Of a stretch of DNA of 64,000 nt, positions 1 to 10,880 are shown one piece after another; the stretch's first letter is position 1, and each line of letters opens with the position of its first letter. Location of the stretch: contig BTPG01000004.1 in assembly GCA_036245525.1 (NCBI GenBank), forward strand, positions 163,003,025 through 163,067,024. Direction: 5' to 3'. Source of the DNA: Semisulcospira habei (lineage: Eukaryota; Mollusca; Gastropoda; Semisulcospiridae). Position numbers and translations under genes: made by a program. The notes under the pieces are model-generated. The model ran no database searches. It saw only the letters and a list, made by a program, of their open reading frames with translations, and had not been told where the DNA came from.

Positions 1-315
1 CGTCCCTGTCGGCCACTAGGGAGGAACCCTTCTGGTTCCGGAGGAGCAGGTCGTCGAGGTAATTGAAGGTAGGGCCTGCCTGGCCTTTGCCACAACCGCA
101 TCCATGATCCTTGTAAAGACCCAGGGACTGAGGTTGAGACCGAAGGGAACAGCTCGGAATTGATAAACCTCTCCGCGGAAGGTGAAGCGTAGGTAGCGTT
201 GAGCCGACGGGTGCACATGAACGTGCAGATACGCATCTGCCAGATCGAGGCTGACGGCGAAGTCCATGGGCTGCACCGAGGCTCTCAAGGCTCTGGCTGT
301 CTCCATGCGGAACAA
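1..315 (-). pseudogene. DIRS A reverse transcriptase, partial and frameshifted
   Basis: The minus-strand translation contains the DIRS RT pattern DFAVSLDLADAYLHVHVHP, then a YLRF segment and FGLNLSPWVFT. The catalytic box NYLDDLLL is present at about positions 40-65, but in the +1 frame relative to the upstream part, so a frameshift lies just before it. The gene continues beyond position 1. Paralogous segments occur near 18392-18830 (DIRS B) and 36569-36900 (DIRS C). The assignment to DIRS rather than Gypsy rests on the linked recombinase and ITRs in the sister copies. Confidence 0.8.
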
Positions 316-919
316 GGGGGGGGGGGGGGGGGATGGGAGAGCGCCGCAACAGAGGGGGTCGCCGAAAGGTGATCTGTAGACCTTCCGAGACAGTGGGTTG
401 TCCAGGGGTCATCCGGCAGCAGCAAGCACCACGTGTCGCTGTGCAGGGCCAGCTTCCCACCGACAGGAGACCCTGAAGCTATCGGCGGGGGTAGGCGGGG
501 GTGAGAGTCAAAAGGCCCTCCCACAACCGGGCCTCCGGGCAATCTTAGGCCAGAAGGGGGGAGGAGGCTGGGCGGTGCGCGTGACCGAAGGAGGGCAGTT
601 GACCGGATCTGAAGGTTCCTCTGGTAGCCAGCCGTGAGTAGGGTCTGAACCCCACAGGGAGCGACCAACAGCCTTGTGGGAAGCCTGAAAGTGGGCGGAG
701 CGAGTTGAATGGTCGCGAGAACAGAGGTCCTTAACCACCTGCTAAGTCGGTCCATAGAGGGAATTACCCACCGGGGCTTAACGGAACTGAGACTTGACCA
801 CCACGGGTAGGTCCGGGTAGCTCCTCAGGAATGTGTCCCGGTGCATCAGATCACAATTCACGGCCGCTGCCAAGGCATTGGTGGAGACGTGGTATGCTGC
901 CCGATTAGCTGCTACTGCC
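316..919 (-). pseudogene. DIRS A gag-RT linker and gag C-terminal part
   Basis: The minus strand of 778-919 encodes AANRAAYHVSTNALAAAVNC followed by a DLMHRDTFLR segment. This matches the gag-like protein of DIRS B (AANRAAFHSSANFMAAASNC, 19500-19594) and DIRS C (about 37440-37520). The stretch 316-780 is a G-rich, poorly conserved linker with a poly-G run near 317-332 and a DDPWTTHCLGRSTD segment resembling the RT N-terminal lead-in of DIRS C (DDPWIISKSR). It is not an intact ORF. It is truncated at 919 by the insertion of LINE 1. Confidence 0.7.
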
Positions 920-924
920 TGCAG

Positions 925-1372
925 GGGTACTCTGTAGGAGGCTGCGCAGGTCAGTGTAAAACTTGTCCTTTTCAGCAGGCTCTGCCAGGAGGGTTGGGGA
1001 GTACACACTGAGAAGGGTGACGTGCTGCTGGTGTCTCAGTGGGAGGCGCATGGACATGATGCGGTCTGAGTGGCCCGTTGGTAGGTTTTCCAGCTTAGTC
1101 GCAATGGATGTCTTGACCATGAAACCCACGCCTGAAAGCCGTCTTTCTGATGCAGGCCTGCCTGACCAGTAGAGGGTGTACCCAGCACCAAGTTCTTGGA
1201 GGCTGCCTTCGTCCGGAAGGCGTACTTCGCTGAGCGCGGCGATGTCGATGTTTAACCTCCGCAATTCATGGGCAATGAGGGCGGAGCGACGTTCAGGGCG
1301 TCCGCTGTCTGCTTTGTCGAGCATGGTTCGGACGTTCCAGCATGCTACGTTGAGTCCGGTCGTGGTCGTCAT
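925..1372 (-). pseudogene. LINE 1 endonuclease N-terminal half (inverted segment)
   Basis: The minus-strand ORF begins at an ATG at 1370-1372 with MTTTTGLNVACWNVRTMLDK. The AP-endonuclease start motif CWNVRTM and the glutamate-bearing SEVRLP segment (about residue 48-53) are visible. The reading ends in LLQSTPA, exactly where the plus-strand part picks up [19 protein letters not shown]. It therefore encodes the first ~147 residues of the LINE 1 polyprotein, physically separated from the rest by the inversion. It cannot make a full protein from this locus. Confidence 0.85.
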
Positions 1373-1779
1373 GAGAGTGGATCCGTTATTCTTTCTTGTT
1401 TTTTGACCGCAGGAGAAGATGCCCGTTGACCGCGGCTAGCCAACTGGGGTTGCGAGGGGACGAGCTTTGGTTAGGCCACCTTTTCTAGGCCCCTCTCCGT
1501 GTGGAGCAAGCAGTGCTGTCCCTAGAGAAGGCTGCTTGGTCGTTCAGGGTGTGCCGAGTGATGTTGTCATCCCCAGGTCAACATCAGGCGACCAATATCC
1601 TGAACCGCCTGCATGCAGGTTTGAGACTGCGGCTTCCAGTGACATCTTTCACCTGCCGTTTCGCCCCTCGCCCGTCGCTACAGGACTTGGAATGGTCAGT
1701 GTCATGGTCCGTGGACGTTTCCTAAAGCCTGCGCGGTGGAGCTTTTTGGTGGAGTGCAGTGTGCGCAGTACTGGCCCCA

Positions 1780-4574
1780 CCCTACAGAGTACCCCTGCAG
1801 ACGACAAAGTCATCATCCTTGGCGACTTCAACGCCAGAGTGGGCCAGGACTCTGAAGCCTGGAAAGGAGTCCTCGGTAAGCATGGCGTGGGGAACTGCAA
1901 TGACAATGGCCGCCTACTGTTGGAGTTCTGTGCGGAGCAGCAACTGGTCATTACCAACACAACTTTTCAGCAAAAGGACAGTCGAAAGACCACCTGGATG
2001 CATCCTCGCTCCAAACACTGGCACCTTATCGACTATGTCCTAGTGCGTCAGAGGGACCGCAGTGACGTCCTCCTCACCAGAGTGATGCCCAGCGCAGAGT
2101 GCCACACTGACCACCGCCTTGTCCGCTGCAAACTCAGGCTCCACTTCAAGCCAAAACCCAAGAAATGGGGGCCCCCCAAGAAAAAGCTTGACGTTGCCAG
2201 CCTTCAGCGTGACGATGTGAAAGCTGCCTTTCAGACAGATTTACAGCGCAGGCTCAAAGACACAGCGGACCCAGTAGACTCCTCCCCTGAAACACTTTGG
2301 GAACAACTGAAAACTGCTATTGCAAAATCCTCTGCAGAAGTCTTGGGTTTCGCCAGAAAGAAGAACAAAGACTGGTTTGACGAAAACGATGTAGAGATCC
2401 AGGAACACCTAGCAAAAAAAAGAGCCGCCCATCAGGCCCACCTAGCCCAGCCTTCCTGCCCTGTGAAGAAATCTGCCTTCCGCCTCGTCTGCAGCAGTCT
2501 CCAGCGCAAGCTCAGAGATCTCCAGAATGAGTGGTGGACCAGACTTGCACAGAGGACCCAGCTTTGTGCTGACAATGGTGACTACAGGGGCTTCTACGAA
2601 GCACTGAAAGCAGTGTATGGCCCCAGGCACCTGGTACAAAGTCCCCTGCGAAGCGCGAATGGCCAGGCACTCCTCACAGATAATACTTCCATCTTGAACC
2701 GCTGGTCGGAATACTTTCAGAGCCTCTTCAGCGCTGAGCGCACTGTTCAAGAAGCAGTCGTCCTACAAATCCCACACCTCCCAGTAAAGGTTGAATTGGA
2801 CGAACCGCCCACCGCTGAAGAGACCCTCACAGCCATCCACCAGCTCAAGAGTGGCAAAGCAGCAGGCATTGATGGAATACCGCCAGAGATCTGGAAACAT
2901 GGAGGCACAGCACTGCACAACAAGCTCCATGACCTCTTTCTCTGCTGCTGGGAGGAAGGAACACTACCAAAAGATCTCCGTGATGCAGTCGTTATCACCC
3001 TGTACAAGAACAAAGGCGAGAAGTCTGACTGTTCCAACTATCGGGGAATTACCCTGCTGTCCATTGCTGGGAAAATCCTTGCAAGGCTGCTCCTGAATCG
3101 GCTGGTACTTGCCATCGCTGAAGACCAACTCCCAGAGGGCCAGTGTGGCTTCAGAGCAAACAGGAGCACCACCGATATGGTCTTTGTGCTGAGACAGCTA
3201 CAGGAGAAGTGCCGCGAGCAGAACAAAGGGCTGTACGTAACATTTGTCGACCTAACAAAAGCGTTCGACACTGTGAGCAGGCAAGGCATGTGGCAGATCC
3301 TGGAGCGACTTGGCTGTCCCCCAAAGTTCCTCAACATGATTGTCCAGCTACACGAGGACCAGCAAGGCCAGGTCAGACTCAACAATGATCTCTCAGAACC
3401 ATTCCCTATTCTCAACGGCGTAAAGCAGGGCTGCGTGCTGGCACCGACCCTCTTCACCATCTTTTTTAGCATGATGTTGAAGCAGGCCACAGTGGACCTC
3501 GATGATGACGATGCAGTGTACATCAGGTATCGTCTCGATGGCAGCCTGTTCAACCTTAGACGACTGCAGGCCCACACGAAAACCCTAGACCAACTGATTC
3601 GTGAGCTGCTTTTTGCTGATGATGCTGCCCTCGTTGCACACACAGAGAGAGCCCTGCAGCGCATCACGTCTTGCTTCGCAGATGCTGCCCAGCTCTTTGG
3701 ACTCGAGGTCAGTCTGAAAAAGACAGAGGTCCTCCATCAGCCGGCACCCAAGACAGTGTATCGCCCTCCTCACATCACCATTGGCGAGTCTGAACTAAAG
3801 TCAGTGCACCAGTTTACTTACCTTGGCTGCATTATCACGTCGGACGCCAAGCTGGACAAGGAGCTTGACAGCAGGCTGGCAAAAGCGAACAGCGCTTTCG
3901 GGCGACTTTTCAAGCGGGTGTGGCACAATCAACAGCTGAAAACAGGCACCAAGATCAGCGTGTACAGAGCTGTGGTCCTCACCACCCTGCTGTATGGTTC
4001 CGAGTCTTGGGCCCTCTACCGCAGCCAACTACGACTCCTCGAACGCTTCCACCAGCGCTGCCTGCGTACCATCCTGGGCATTCACTGGAGTGACTATGTC
4101 ACCAACGTCGAGGTCCTTGAACAGGCTGAAACTGTGAGCATCGAGGCTTTGCTGCTGCGGACACAGCTCCGCTGGGCGGGGCATGTCTCCAGGATGGAGG
4201 ATCATCGCCTACCAAAGATCACCCTGTTCGGCGAGCTTGCTACTGGACACCGTGACAGAGGGGCACCAAAGAAGAGATACAAAGACTGTCTCAAGAAGTC
4301 ACTTAGTGCCTGCCAAATCGACCACCACCAGTGGTCTTCGCTTGCTGCGGACCGTGACACCTGGCGCTCCACCATTTACAAGGCAGCTGTCTCCTTTGAG
4401 GACTCTCACAGAGCTAGCCTTAAGGACAAGCGGCTCAGGAGAAAAAACAGAGATGCCGCAGCTCAGAACCCTGGCCATACCTTCCCCTGCAGCCACTGCG
4501 GTCGAACCTGCCTGTCTCGGATTGGCCTCCGCAGCCACGAACAAGCCTGCAGACGTCGTGGGCCACTCCTATAA
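1780..4574 (+). pseudogene. LINE 1 endonuclease C-terminal half, reverse transcriptase and zinc-finger tail
   Basis: This open frame has no stop in about 930 codons. It holds the endonuclease motifs LGDFNARVG (about 1818) and a TDHRLV segment (about 2108). The RT domain (about 2860-3660) follows, with [34 protein letters not shown] and the catalytic box FADDAAL (about 3612), F replacing the usual Y. The C-terminal region ends in a C2H2/CCHC-like module, CSHCGRTC and [12 protein letters not shown]. The open frame extends upstream to 1467, but those ~105 codons are antisense 5' UTR of the inverted segment, so an ATG there is not the family's start. The direct part looks intact apart from its missing N-terminus. 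Confidence 0.87.
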
Positions 4575-4607
4575 AATCTTCGTTCGCGAAGTCAAGCCAA
4601 GAGAGCT

Positions 4608-4677
4608 GCTACTGCCAGGGTGTGGATTTCACACAGGGGCGAAGTGCTAGTACGTTCCCAGTGATCCTCTGCCAACT
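4608..4677 (-). other. 70-bp island of DIRS A gag between two LINEs
   Basis: The minus strand reads LAEDHWERTSTSPLCEIHT, aligning with LEDSWDLETSSPLRGVHS of DIRS C and PLREIHTV of DIRS B. It proves that LINE 1 and LINE 2 are two separate insertions 70 bp apart in the same gag gene, not one composite element. Confidence 0.85.
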
Positions 4678-5184
4678 GGGCGCCATCTTGTCTTTGTGCG
4701 ACCTACCTCGTGTTTTCGCTCCCAGTGTTTAGTGGTTTTTCGTTGGATGTACTGTGTTTCGTGTGCTGAAAGTCTGCTGAGTATCGTATAAGAGTGCGCT
4801 GATGAGGATTATGCTTGTGTTTCGTCGGAACTGGTTGCTGTTTGAGTGGTATCGTATTGAATTGTGTCTGTCATTTGAATTTTTGTTTACGTCGCCATTT
4901 TGTTTCTTCCGCAGCGTGGGTTTCGCCGGGCCTTTCCGCGCCCTGTTTTTCATGTGCTGCGTGCTAGTGTGTGATATGTTTACTGTGTGAGTCTGTTTGC
5001 CACCCGTTGTTGCATCTGCTGCTTGGTTGTTGTAGATTCGTTCGTGTTCCCACCGTTCTATAGGTTTACGTGTGCTCTCTCGTCGACATCTCGCCCTCCC
5101 CACTTTCGGCGCCATTGCCCGATCTCGCCGCTGACCGACCGGAAATCAGGTCGCTCCCCTACCACACCGCTCACACATACACCG

Positions 5185-5185
<1 letters not shown>

Positions 5186-5256
<71 letters not shown>

Positions 5257-5293
5257 GCACGCACGCACACACACACACACACACACACACAAC

Positions 5294-5328
<35 letters not shown>
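5186..5328. repeat. (AC)n microsatellite in the 5' region of LINE 2
   Basis: Almost pure CA/AC dinucleotide repeat, with one ACGC patch near 5252-5268 and one aactt interruption near 5291. Apparent ORFs here are low-complexity artefacts. Confidence 0.95.
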
Positions 5329-5330
<2 letters not shown>

Positions 5331-5359
5331 ACTGAACCCTCTTCTCGCCTTCCTCTTTC

Positions 5360-8300
5360 TTGTCCTCACAAACAATCATGCTCATCAAATACACACGCCA
5401 ACAACTGCTATCTCTACGTCGCCACGCCACCTACTGCCTGGCCGGTGTCGCTGACAGTGTTTCAGATGCCTTACGCGGCATCCGATCGCGAAAGAGAGGC
5501 CACAGAGGCGGAATTAGCAAAAGGCGGGACTCACCACCACAAACACAACCACACACTTCTTCCCCTTTTCCTATGCCCTCCCACCCCTTCCGCCTCCCCC
5601 CGCCTCCTCGATTTCTCCACCTCCCTTCCTTCTTCTCCCATTTCCTTTCCTCTCTTGCTCATCTACTGCTCCCTGCTTTCCTTGGCCGCCCCCTCCCCCG
5701 CCCTCCTCTCCCTTCCTCCCCTCACCCCCTTCTCCTTCGCCTGCTTTTTCCTCCTCGTCCCCTCTCGCCCCTTTCTCCTCCCCTTCGCCCTCCCCCTCCC
5801 TCTACCTCAGCTTTTCCTACTCCCCTTCCTCCTCCTCCCCCCTCTTCCCCTCACCCTCCTCTCGCATCCTCTCTCTTGGCCGGTTCTCCTTCCCCGTCTT
5901 TTCCTCCTCCCCCCTCTCCCCCTCCTCCCTCCTTCCCCCATCCATCCTCTTTCCCCCCTCCCCACCCTCCTCTTCCTTTGTCCTCTTCTTCGTCTGTTTC
6001 TTTTCCATCTTCCTCTTCTGGCTCATCCAACCTAAAACTGTGTCTATTCAATGCACAGTCTGTCTGCAAAGATGGCAAAGCCGACGTGATTTCAGATTTC
6101 ATCCTAGACAATGACCTAGATGTTGTCGTGATCACCGAAACGTGGCTCCGCTCAGCTGGCGATGAACCCATCATCGCCAGCGTCACTCCGAGTGGCTACC
6201 GCCTGGCCTCCTTCCCGCGTGCTTCCAGAGGGGGTGGCATTGCCATCATCTACAAGGACTGTCTCTCAACTCACCTCTCCTTCTCTCAGTCTCTCCCTTT
6301 TGCTCATCCCTCCTTTGAATCTGTCGAGGCCGTAGCAACACTCCCTGGCCAGTCCCTCATCTTCTCATGTATCTATCGCCCCCCTCCAAGCTCTCAAAAC
6401 AAACTCACAAACTCCATGTTCCTCACCGAGTTCGATCTCCTCCTCGACCACTACAGCACACGACCCGGAAAACACATCCTTCTTGGTGATTTTAACTTCC
6501 ACTTCGACAAACCCGACCACCCCGACACAAAACGCCTTTGCACGTCACTTTCTAACCACAATCTTACACAGCACATCACTAAACCCACCCACCGACTCGG
6601 CCACACCCTCGACTGGATCATCACCCGCACCTCCGATCAACTCTTCCTCGACTTTGACACCTCCTCTGTGCTTCCCTCCGACCACCTCGCTATTCTCGTC
6701 GCCCTCAACCTACCTCCCCCGAAAAAGCCCAAGCTCTTTGTCTCTCGTCGCAAACTAAAATCTGTCAACCGAGAGAACTTTTTCGACGAAGCTGTCGACC
6801 TTCTCTTGGACCCCGCCTCCTCTCCCGATCTTGCATCCCATTTTGATTCCTCCCTTCGAAAACTTCTAGACACCCATGCCCCTGTCACCACCTGCTCCAT
6901 ACCCAACCGACTCCCCTCCCCCTGGCTCACTGACGACATAGCCGAGGCCAAGCGCGAGCGTCGACAAGCGGAACGCCGCTGGCGCTCATCCGACCTCACC
7001 GTTCACAGAGAGATCTTCCAAACCACCAGATCCAAAGTCTGCAGAATGATCTCCGACTCCAAACGCAAACACCTTCAAAACAAAATCCTGGAATCCACTT
7101 CTTCCAAAACCCTCTACGCTACCATGAACACACTCCTAGGCACTTCTAAAGACTCTCCTCTTCCCAACACACACAGCAAAGAAGAACTTCCGTCCGCCTT
7201 TTCCTCCTATTTCTCCGACAAAATCCAAACTCTGCGCAACACACTCGACACTCTGCCTTCTTCGCCTTGCCTCCCTGACACCCCCTTTACCGGCACTCCC
7301 CTCTCGTCCTTCCGCCCCGTCTCTCAGGATGAAGTCCTCAAGACCATAAAGTCCATGCCTTTCAAAACCTGCGAACTAGACCCCCTCCCAGCTTCCCTCT
7401 ACCAGGACGGCCTCCCAAAACTTTTGCCCTTCATTATGGACATCATCAACACATCTCTAGAAAATGGCTCCGTCCCCGATATCTTCAAGTCCGCCATCGT
7501 CCGTCCTCTCCTCAAAAAACACAACCTCAACCCAAACGAACTCAAGAACTACCGCCCAGTCTCCAATCTCTCTTTCCTGTCCAAGCTTCTTGAGAAGGTC
7601 GTCCTCAACCAACTCAACCTCCACCTCGCCGACAACAACCTCCTCAGTCCCTTCCAGTCTGCCTATCGCAAAATTCACAGCCCTGAAACTGCCCTTCTAC
7701 ATATCCTAAACGACCTGCTTCTCTCCACTGACTCGGGCAACATCTCCCTTCTTACGCTACTCGACCTCTCTGCCCCCTTCGACACCATAGACCACTCTAT
7801 CCTTCTCCACCGCCTCCACCACTCCTTTGGCATCACTGACTCTGCTCACTCCTGGTTTCTCTCCTACCTCTCCGACAGACAGCAGTCCGTCACCATCGAC
7901 GGCGTCTCCTCCAACCCAGTCAGGCTCTCCTGCGGCGTTCCTCAGGGGTCCGTCCTGGGCCCGGTCCTTTTTACACTCTACATCTCCCCACTGTCCAACA
8001 TCATCCAGTCTCACCACATACACCACCACCTCTACGCTGACGACTCACAACTACTAGACAAAGACAAACTCGACAACACTCAGACACTACTGACTCGCAC
8101 GGCTGACTGCTATGAGGACGTGAAAAACTGGATGACAGCAAACAAGCTCAAACTGAATGACGACAAAACGGAAGCCATGCTGGTAGGCACTCGCCAGAAA
8201 CTTTCCCAGCTCTCTCCCTCTCTCCACCTTCAACTCGACAGCACCCCCATCTCCCTCTCTGACTCGGTCAAGAACCTTGGCGTTATCCTCGATTCCTCTC

Positions 8301-8878
8301 TTTCCATGACCAGCTTCGTCTCCGCCACGGCCCAGGCATGTTATTTCCACCTCCGCCGCATCAGTCAGATCAGAAAATACCTCACTACCGAAGCTGCCAC
8401 CAAACTCGCTGTCTCTCTCATCTTATCTCGCATCGACTACTGCAACTCTCTCCTTTCTGGCCTTCCTCACTCCACCACTCTCACTCTCCAGCGCGTCCAG
8501 AACAATGCTGCCCGCCTCGTCCTCAGAAAGAAAAAATCCGACCACATCACTCCCCTGCTCAAGCTCCTTCACTGGCTCCCCATCCCCCAACGCATCCAAT
8601 ACAAGATTCTGTCTCTCTGCTACAAATCCCTGAACAACTACGCTCCTGCGTATCTCTCCAACTTACTTCACCCCTACACTCCTCCCCGCTCCCTCCGCTC
8701 CGCCTCTGACCCTCTCCGCCTCCTCATCCCCCGCACCAAACTCAGCACTTTCGGCCCCCGCTCTTTCTCAGTATACGGTCCAACCACCTGGAACACTCTC
8801 CCACTCTCTCTCCGTCAGAAACACTCGCTCTCCTCCTTCCAGTCTGCCCTCAAAACTCATCTCTTTCAACAGTTCTAG
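5360..8878 (+). CDS. LINE 2 endonuclease-reverse transcriptase (CR1/L2 type)
   Basis: Uninterrupted frame to TAG at 8876-8878. The conserved protein starts around residue 225 (nt 6032) with the endonuclease motif LKLCLFNAQSVC, then ITETWL, GGGIAII, LGDFNFH and PSDHLAIL. RT motifs follow: NYRPVSNLSFLSKLLEK, FQSAYRK, DLSAPFDTIDH, GVPQGSVLGPVLF and the catalytic HHLYADDSQ (Tyr near residue 892). The C-terminal domain has HWLPIPQRIQYK, TWNTLPLSLR and ends in LKTHLFQQF, typical of CR1/L2/Rex1 LINEs. The first ~220 codons are a Pro/Ser-rich reading of CT-rich DNA, so the true start may be later. The core looks intact, so this copy could be young. SAPFDT replaces the usual SAAFDT. Confidence 0.85.
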   Translation: MSSQTIMLIKYTRQQLLSLRRHATYCLAGVADSVSDALRGIRSRKRGHRGGISKRRDSPPQTQPHTSSPFPMPSHPFRLPPPPRFLHLPSFFSHFLSSLAHLLLPAFLGRPLPRPPLPSSPHPLLLRLLFPPRPLSPLSPPLRPPPPSTSAFPTPLPPPPPSSPHPPLASSLLAGSPSPSFPPPPSPPPPSFPHPSSFPPPHPPLPLSSSSSVSFPSSSSGSSNLKLCLFNAQSVCKDGKADVISDFILDNDLDVVVITETWLRSAGDEPIIASVTPSGYRLASFPRASRGGGIAIIYKDCLSTHLSFSQSLPFAHPSFESVEAVATLPGQSLIFSCIYRPPPSSQNKLTNSMFLTEFDLLLDHYSTRPGKHILLGDFNFHFDKPDHPDTKRLCTSLSNHNLTQHITKPTHRLGHTLDWIITRTSDQLFLDFDTSSVLPSDHLAILVALNLPPPKKPKLFVSRRKLKSVNRENFFDEAVDLLLDPASSPDLASHFDSSLRKLLDTHAPVTTCSIPNRLPSPWLTDDIAEAKRERRQAERRWRSSDLTVHREIFQTTRSKVCRMISDSKRKHLQNKILESTSSKTLYATMNTLLGTSKDSPLPNTHSKEELPSAFSSYFSDKIQTLRNTLDTLPSSPCLPDTPFTGTPLSSFRPVSQDEVLKTIKSMPFKTCELDPLPASLYQDGLPKLLPFIMDIINTSLENGSVPDIFKSAIVRPLLKKHNLNPNELKNYRPVSNLSFLSKLLEKVVLNQLNLHLADNNLLSPFQSAYRKIHSPETALLHILNDLLLSTDSGNISLLTLLDLSAPFDTIDHSILLHRLHHSFGITDSAHSWFLSYLSDRQQSVTIDGVSSNPVRLSCGVPQGSVLGPVLFTLYISPLSNIIQSHHIHHHLYADDSQLLDKDKLDNTQTLLTRTADCYEDVKNWMTANKLKLNDDKTEAMLVGTRQKLSQLSPSLHLQLDSTPISLSDSVKNLGVILDSSLSMTSFVSATAQACYFHLRRISQIRKYLTTEAATKLAVSLILSRIDYCNSLLSGLPHSTTLTLQRVQNNAARLVLRKKKSDHITPLLKLLHWLPIPQRIQYKILSLCYKSLNNYAPAYLSNLLHPYTPPRSLRSASDPLRLLIPRTKLSTFGPRSFSVYGPTTWNTLPLSLRQKHSLSSFQSALKTHLFQQF
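5560..6015. repeat. CT-rich low-complexity tract
   Basis: Long polypyrimidine stretch (cct, ctt and ccc runs) just upstream of the endonuclease domain of LINE 2. It reads as Pro/Ser/Leu in every plus frame and gives no homologous protein. It probably belongs to the element's 5' UTR. Confidence 0.8.
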
Positions 8879-9060
8879 CACTATATCACCACACTCCCCA
8901 GCCCAAGCTGACCGTCCTAATGTATCTTCACTATTTGTGTTACGCGAGTCATTGTCTAAAGCGTGCGCATGCGTGTGCGAGTTCTGAGTGCGCGCTTAGA
9001 GTTATAATTATTATAAGATAAGCGCATTATAAATACCGTAATTATTATTATTATTATTAT

Positions 9061-10693
9061 AACTTGGCCACTGCCTGCGTTGCCAATTCGAAAAAACCTG
9101 CTGCAGCCAGAGCGTTGCGGCTCAGAGTCACTGTAGTGTTGAGACTGGGGGAAAGGAGCCGGCGCGCTGCTTTCTTACCTCACGCCTGCCCTTCCGCAGC
9201 GCTGTCCAGGGCCGGAAGGGGGCAGACAAAGGACTGGGAAATTTAATGTTAACATCTGGAGGCCACTTGGTGTCGGAGAAGAAAACACCCTCTGGTAACC
9301 TTTCCTGCTGCAGGTGAGCATTGAAAGCACCCGTCGGATCCCGCTGGGGGAGAGATTTGAACCGCTTGGTCTGGAACGGGGCATCCACCATGGCAGAGGC
9401 CTTCCTCTTGGGTGGTGGGGACGGGGGGCACAAAGAGGGTGGGTGGAAGAACTCCTGCAATCAGGCAAGAGGCCTCATCCAAGGTTCAAGTAATCTCTGC
9501 GCCAAGGACCGAGAGGATGGAAAGAGAGGATGGACTGCGAGAGGGGGTGCAAGAGCGCGAGTTGTCGAAAGGGGAGACGGACGCACCTTGCTGAGGTGGG
9601 CGAAGGTGAACCGGAAAACAAGAAGCCATAGAACGAGGACCTGGCAAAAGCAAGGCCTCCTCCACTTCGTCCGAAGCCATCCGCCAGTGGGGAAGCCGGT
9701 CGTCCAGAAACAACCCGCGGTCAAAAGGGGACCGGCTACGCGTAGGACTAGGCGAAACCCGGTGCTTGTGACCACAAAGAGACCACTGGGTGCGAGAGCG
9801 ATGCACCACCGTCCGAAAATCCGCCTTGGACCTCCGATGCCGGGAGGAGTAGTCATGGAGAGAGTCGAACTGTTTCCGGGGCAAGGGGCATCGGTGAGAA
9901 TAGCTTAAGTGCGAACCTCGGGAAAGAGAGCGGTGGTTCCGCAAGGCCTGTTCCTGTCCCGAGGGCCAATCCCGTGATGACCCAGATCGCAGAGGACACT
10001 TACTGTACTGTCCCTTTGTTGTGCTGTGGGAAGACCCAAAGTCCCCAGGGATATCACCAGCTGGGGGAGGGGGGGGGGGAGGGGGGGTGGTCATCTACCG
10101 TTGCCGATCGCGCTCTCTAGCTGAGCATGAGGGCAGGGTCGAGAGGACACTCACTGACCTCTCCTGACTTGGTATTGCACTGAAAGGCGACCGCAAGTCC
10201 CCAGGGTTAGCACCAGCTAGGGGGAGGAGTCATCTGCCGCTATCGGCGTGGGGGGGGGGGGGGGGGGGGTGTTGCGTGTCATTGTCTACAGTGCTCCTTA
10301 CCTGCGCGGGTATGCAGAATCGGAGGGCAGAACCGAAGAAGACAAAAGGTTCTGGCGAGAGGATGGCCCCACAATATCAATAGTCGCACGTCGGTGCATG
10401 CCTAGGGAGGGCGGTGGATTGATCGCCCACCGGGCGTGCGGCCATTGCAAAAGTGACTCCGAAGAGGTCATCGGGCGCTCCCGTCAATATAAGGCCCAGA
10501 GCTGCGACCACCGTTGCTTTTCCCAGGCAGAGCAGACCTCACAAGGCTGGGCCGAGTAACATCCCGAACAGGGGAGGCAGAGAGAGTGGTCGTCACTAGG
10601 CCACTGAAAGGCCTTACACTTGGGACAGGAACGCACCTGAGTGCTGCAACAAGTATGAACACAATAAAAACGCCATACGTGGCCACGTCGAAA
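9061..10693 (-). pseudogene. DIRS A gag-like gene, N-terminal part
   Basis: The minus-strand gag-like ORF is broken by frameshifts. The N-terminus (10484-10693) has a Cys-rich module, CPKCKAFQWPSDDH then LPCSGC, PCEVC and WSQLW. The same module occurs in DIRS B (21114-21400, LPCSGC then PCILC and WSQLW) and DIRS C (39500-39640, RPCSDC then MCDVC and WSQMW). A basic Ser/Arg-rich middle (about 9486-9900) precedes a conserved block (LCPPSPPPKRKASAMVDAP) and ELATQAV, where LINE 2 interrupts. DIRS ORF1 proteins are assumed to be nucleocapsid-like; the zinc-binding reading is inference. Poly-G runs near 10070 and 10252-10269 disrupt the region further. Confidence 0.7.
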
Positions 10694-10880
10694 GGCCATG
10701 TGGCATGAACTCACGATCGGTTTCCAAACGACTCTTCGGATCGACGGTAGTAGGGGCATTACCTGAGCCTTAAATGGCCATATCCAAAGCAAAATCAAAT
10801 GGAAGAACACCAAATCAAGTGAAGTGGGTCGAAGGCTGAGACCGTTACGTCCTTTCTAACAAAAGCGGGATACCACCGTT

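Larger units (their letters stand above)
920..4607 (+). mobile_element. Full-length LINE 1 with 5' inversion (twin-priming product)
   Basis: This is a non-LTR retrotransposon of the APE-RT single-ORF kind. Its 3' part (about 1780-4607) is on the plus strand, while its 5' part (about 920-1779: 5' UTR, start codon and N-terminal endonuclease) is inverted. A 20-bp stretch (cctacagagtacccctgcag) occurs at the end of the inverted part and again at the start of the direct part. That is the expected junction signature of twin priming. The target-site duplication gctactgcc occurs at 911-919 and 4608-4616. Removing the element restores the gag frame of DIRS A. The clade is not assigned with confidence; it resembles families often annotated as craniofacial development protein 2-like. 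Confidence 0.88.
4678..9060 (+). mobile_element. CR1/L2-like LINE 2, apparently full length
   Basis: This is a non-LTR retrotransposon inserted in DIRS A gag. It begins at gggcgccatcttgtc (4678) after a short duplication aact (4674-4677, repeated at 9061-9064). It ends in a 3' UTR with a small hairpin (gcgcttagagttata...ataagcgc) and an ATT microsatellite tail at 9041-9060, as is usual for CR1/L2 elements. The 5' region (4678-6010) holds an AC microsatellite and a long CT-rich tract. One long pol ORF follows. The 3' tail resembles the reverse complement of the insert at 12459-12725. Confidence 0.85.

Noticed and set aside
1467..1779. First ~105 codons of the long plus-strand ORF in LINE 1
   Set aside because: They are the complement of the inverted 5' UTR; the family's start lies on the minus strand at 1372.
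5070..5454. Thr/His-rich open frames in the AC repeat
   Set aside because: Pure microsatellite translation.
914..9078. actgcctgc at 914-922 and 9070-9078 as one target duplication around both LINEs
   Set aside because: The gag remnant at 4608-4677 and the separate duplications gctactgcc and aact explain the two LINEs better. The 9-bp match is coincidental.
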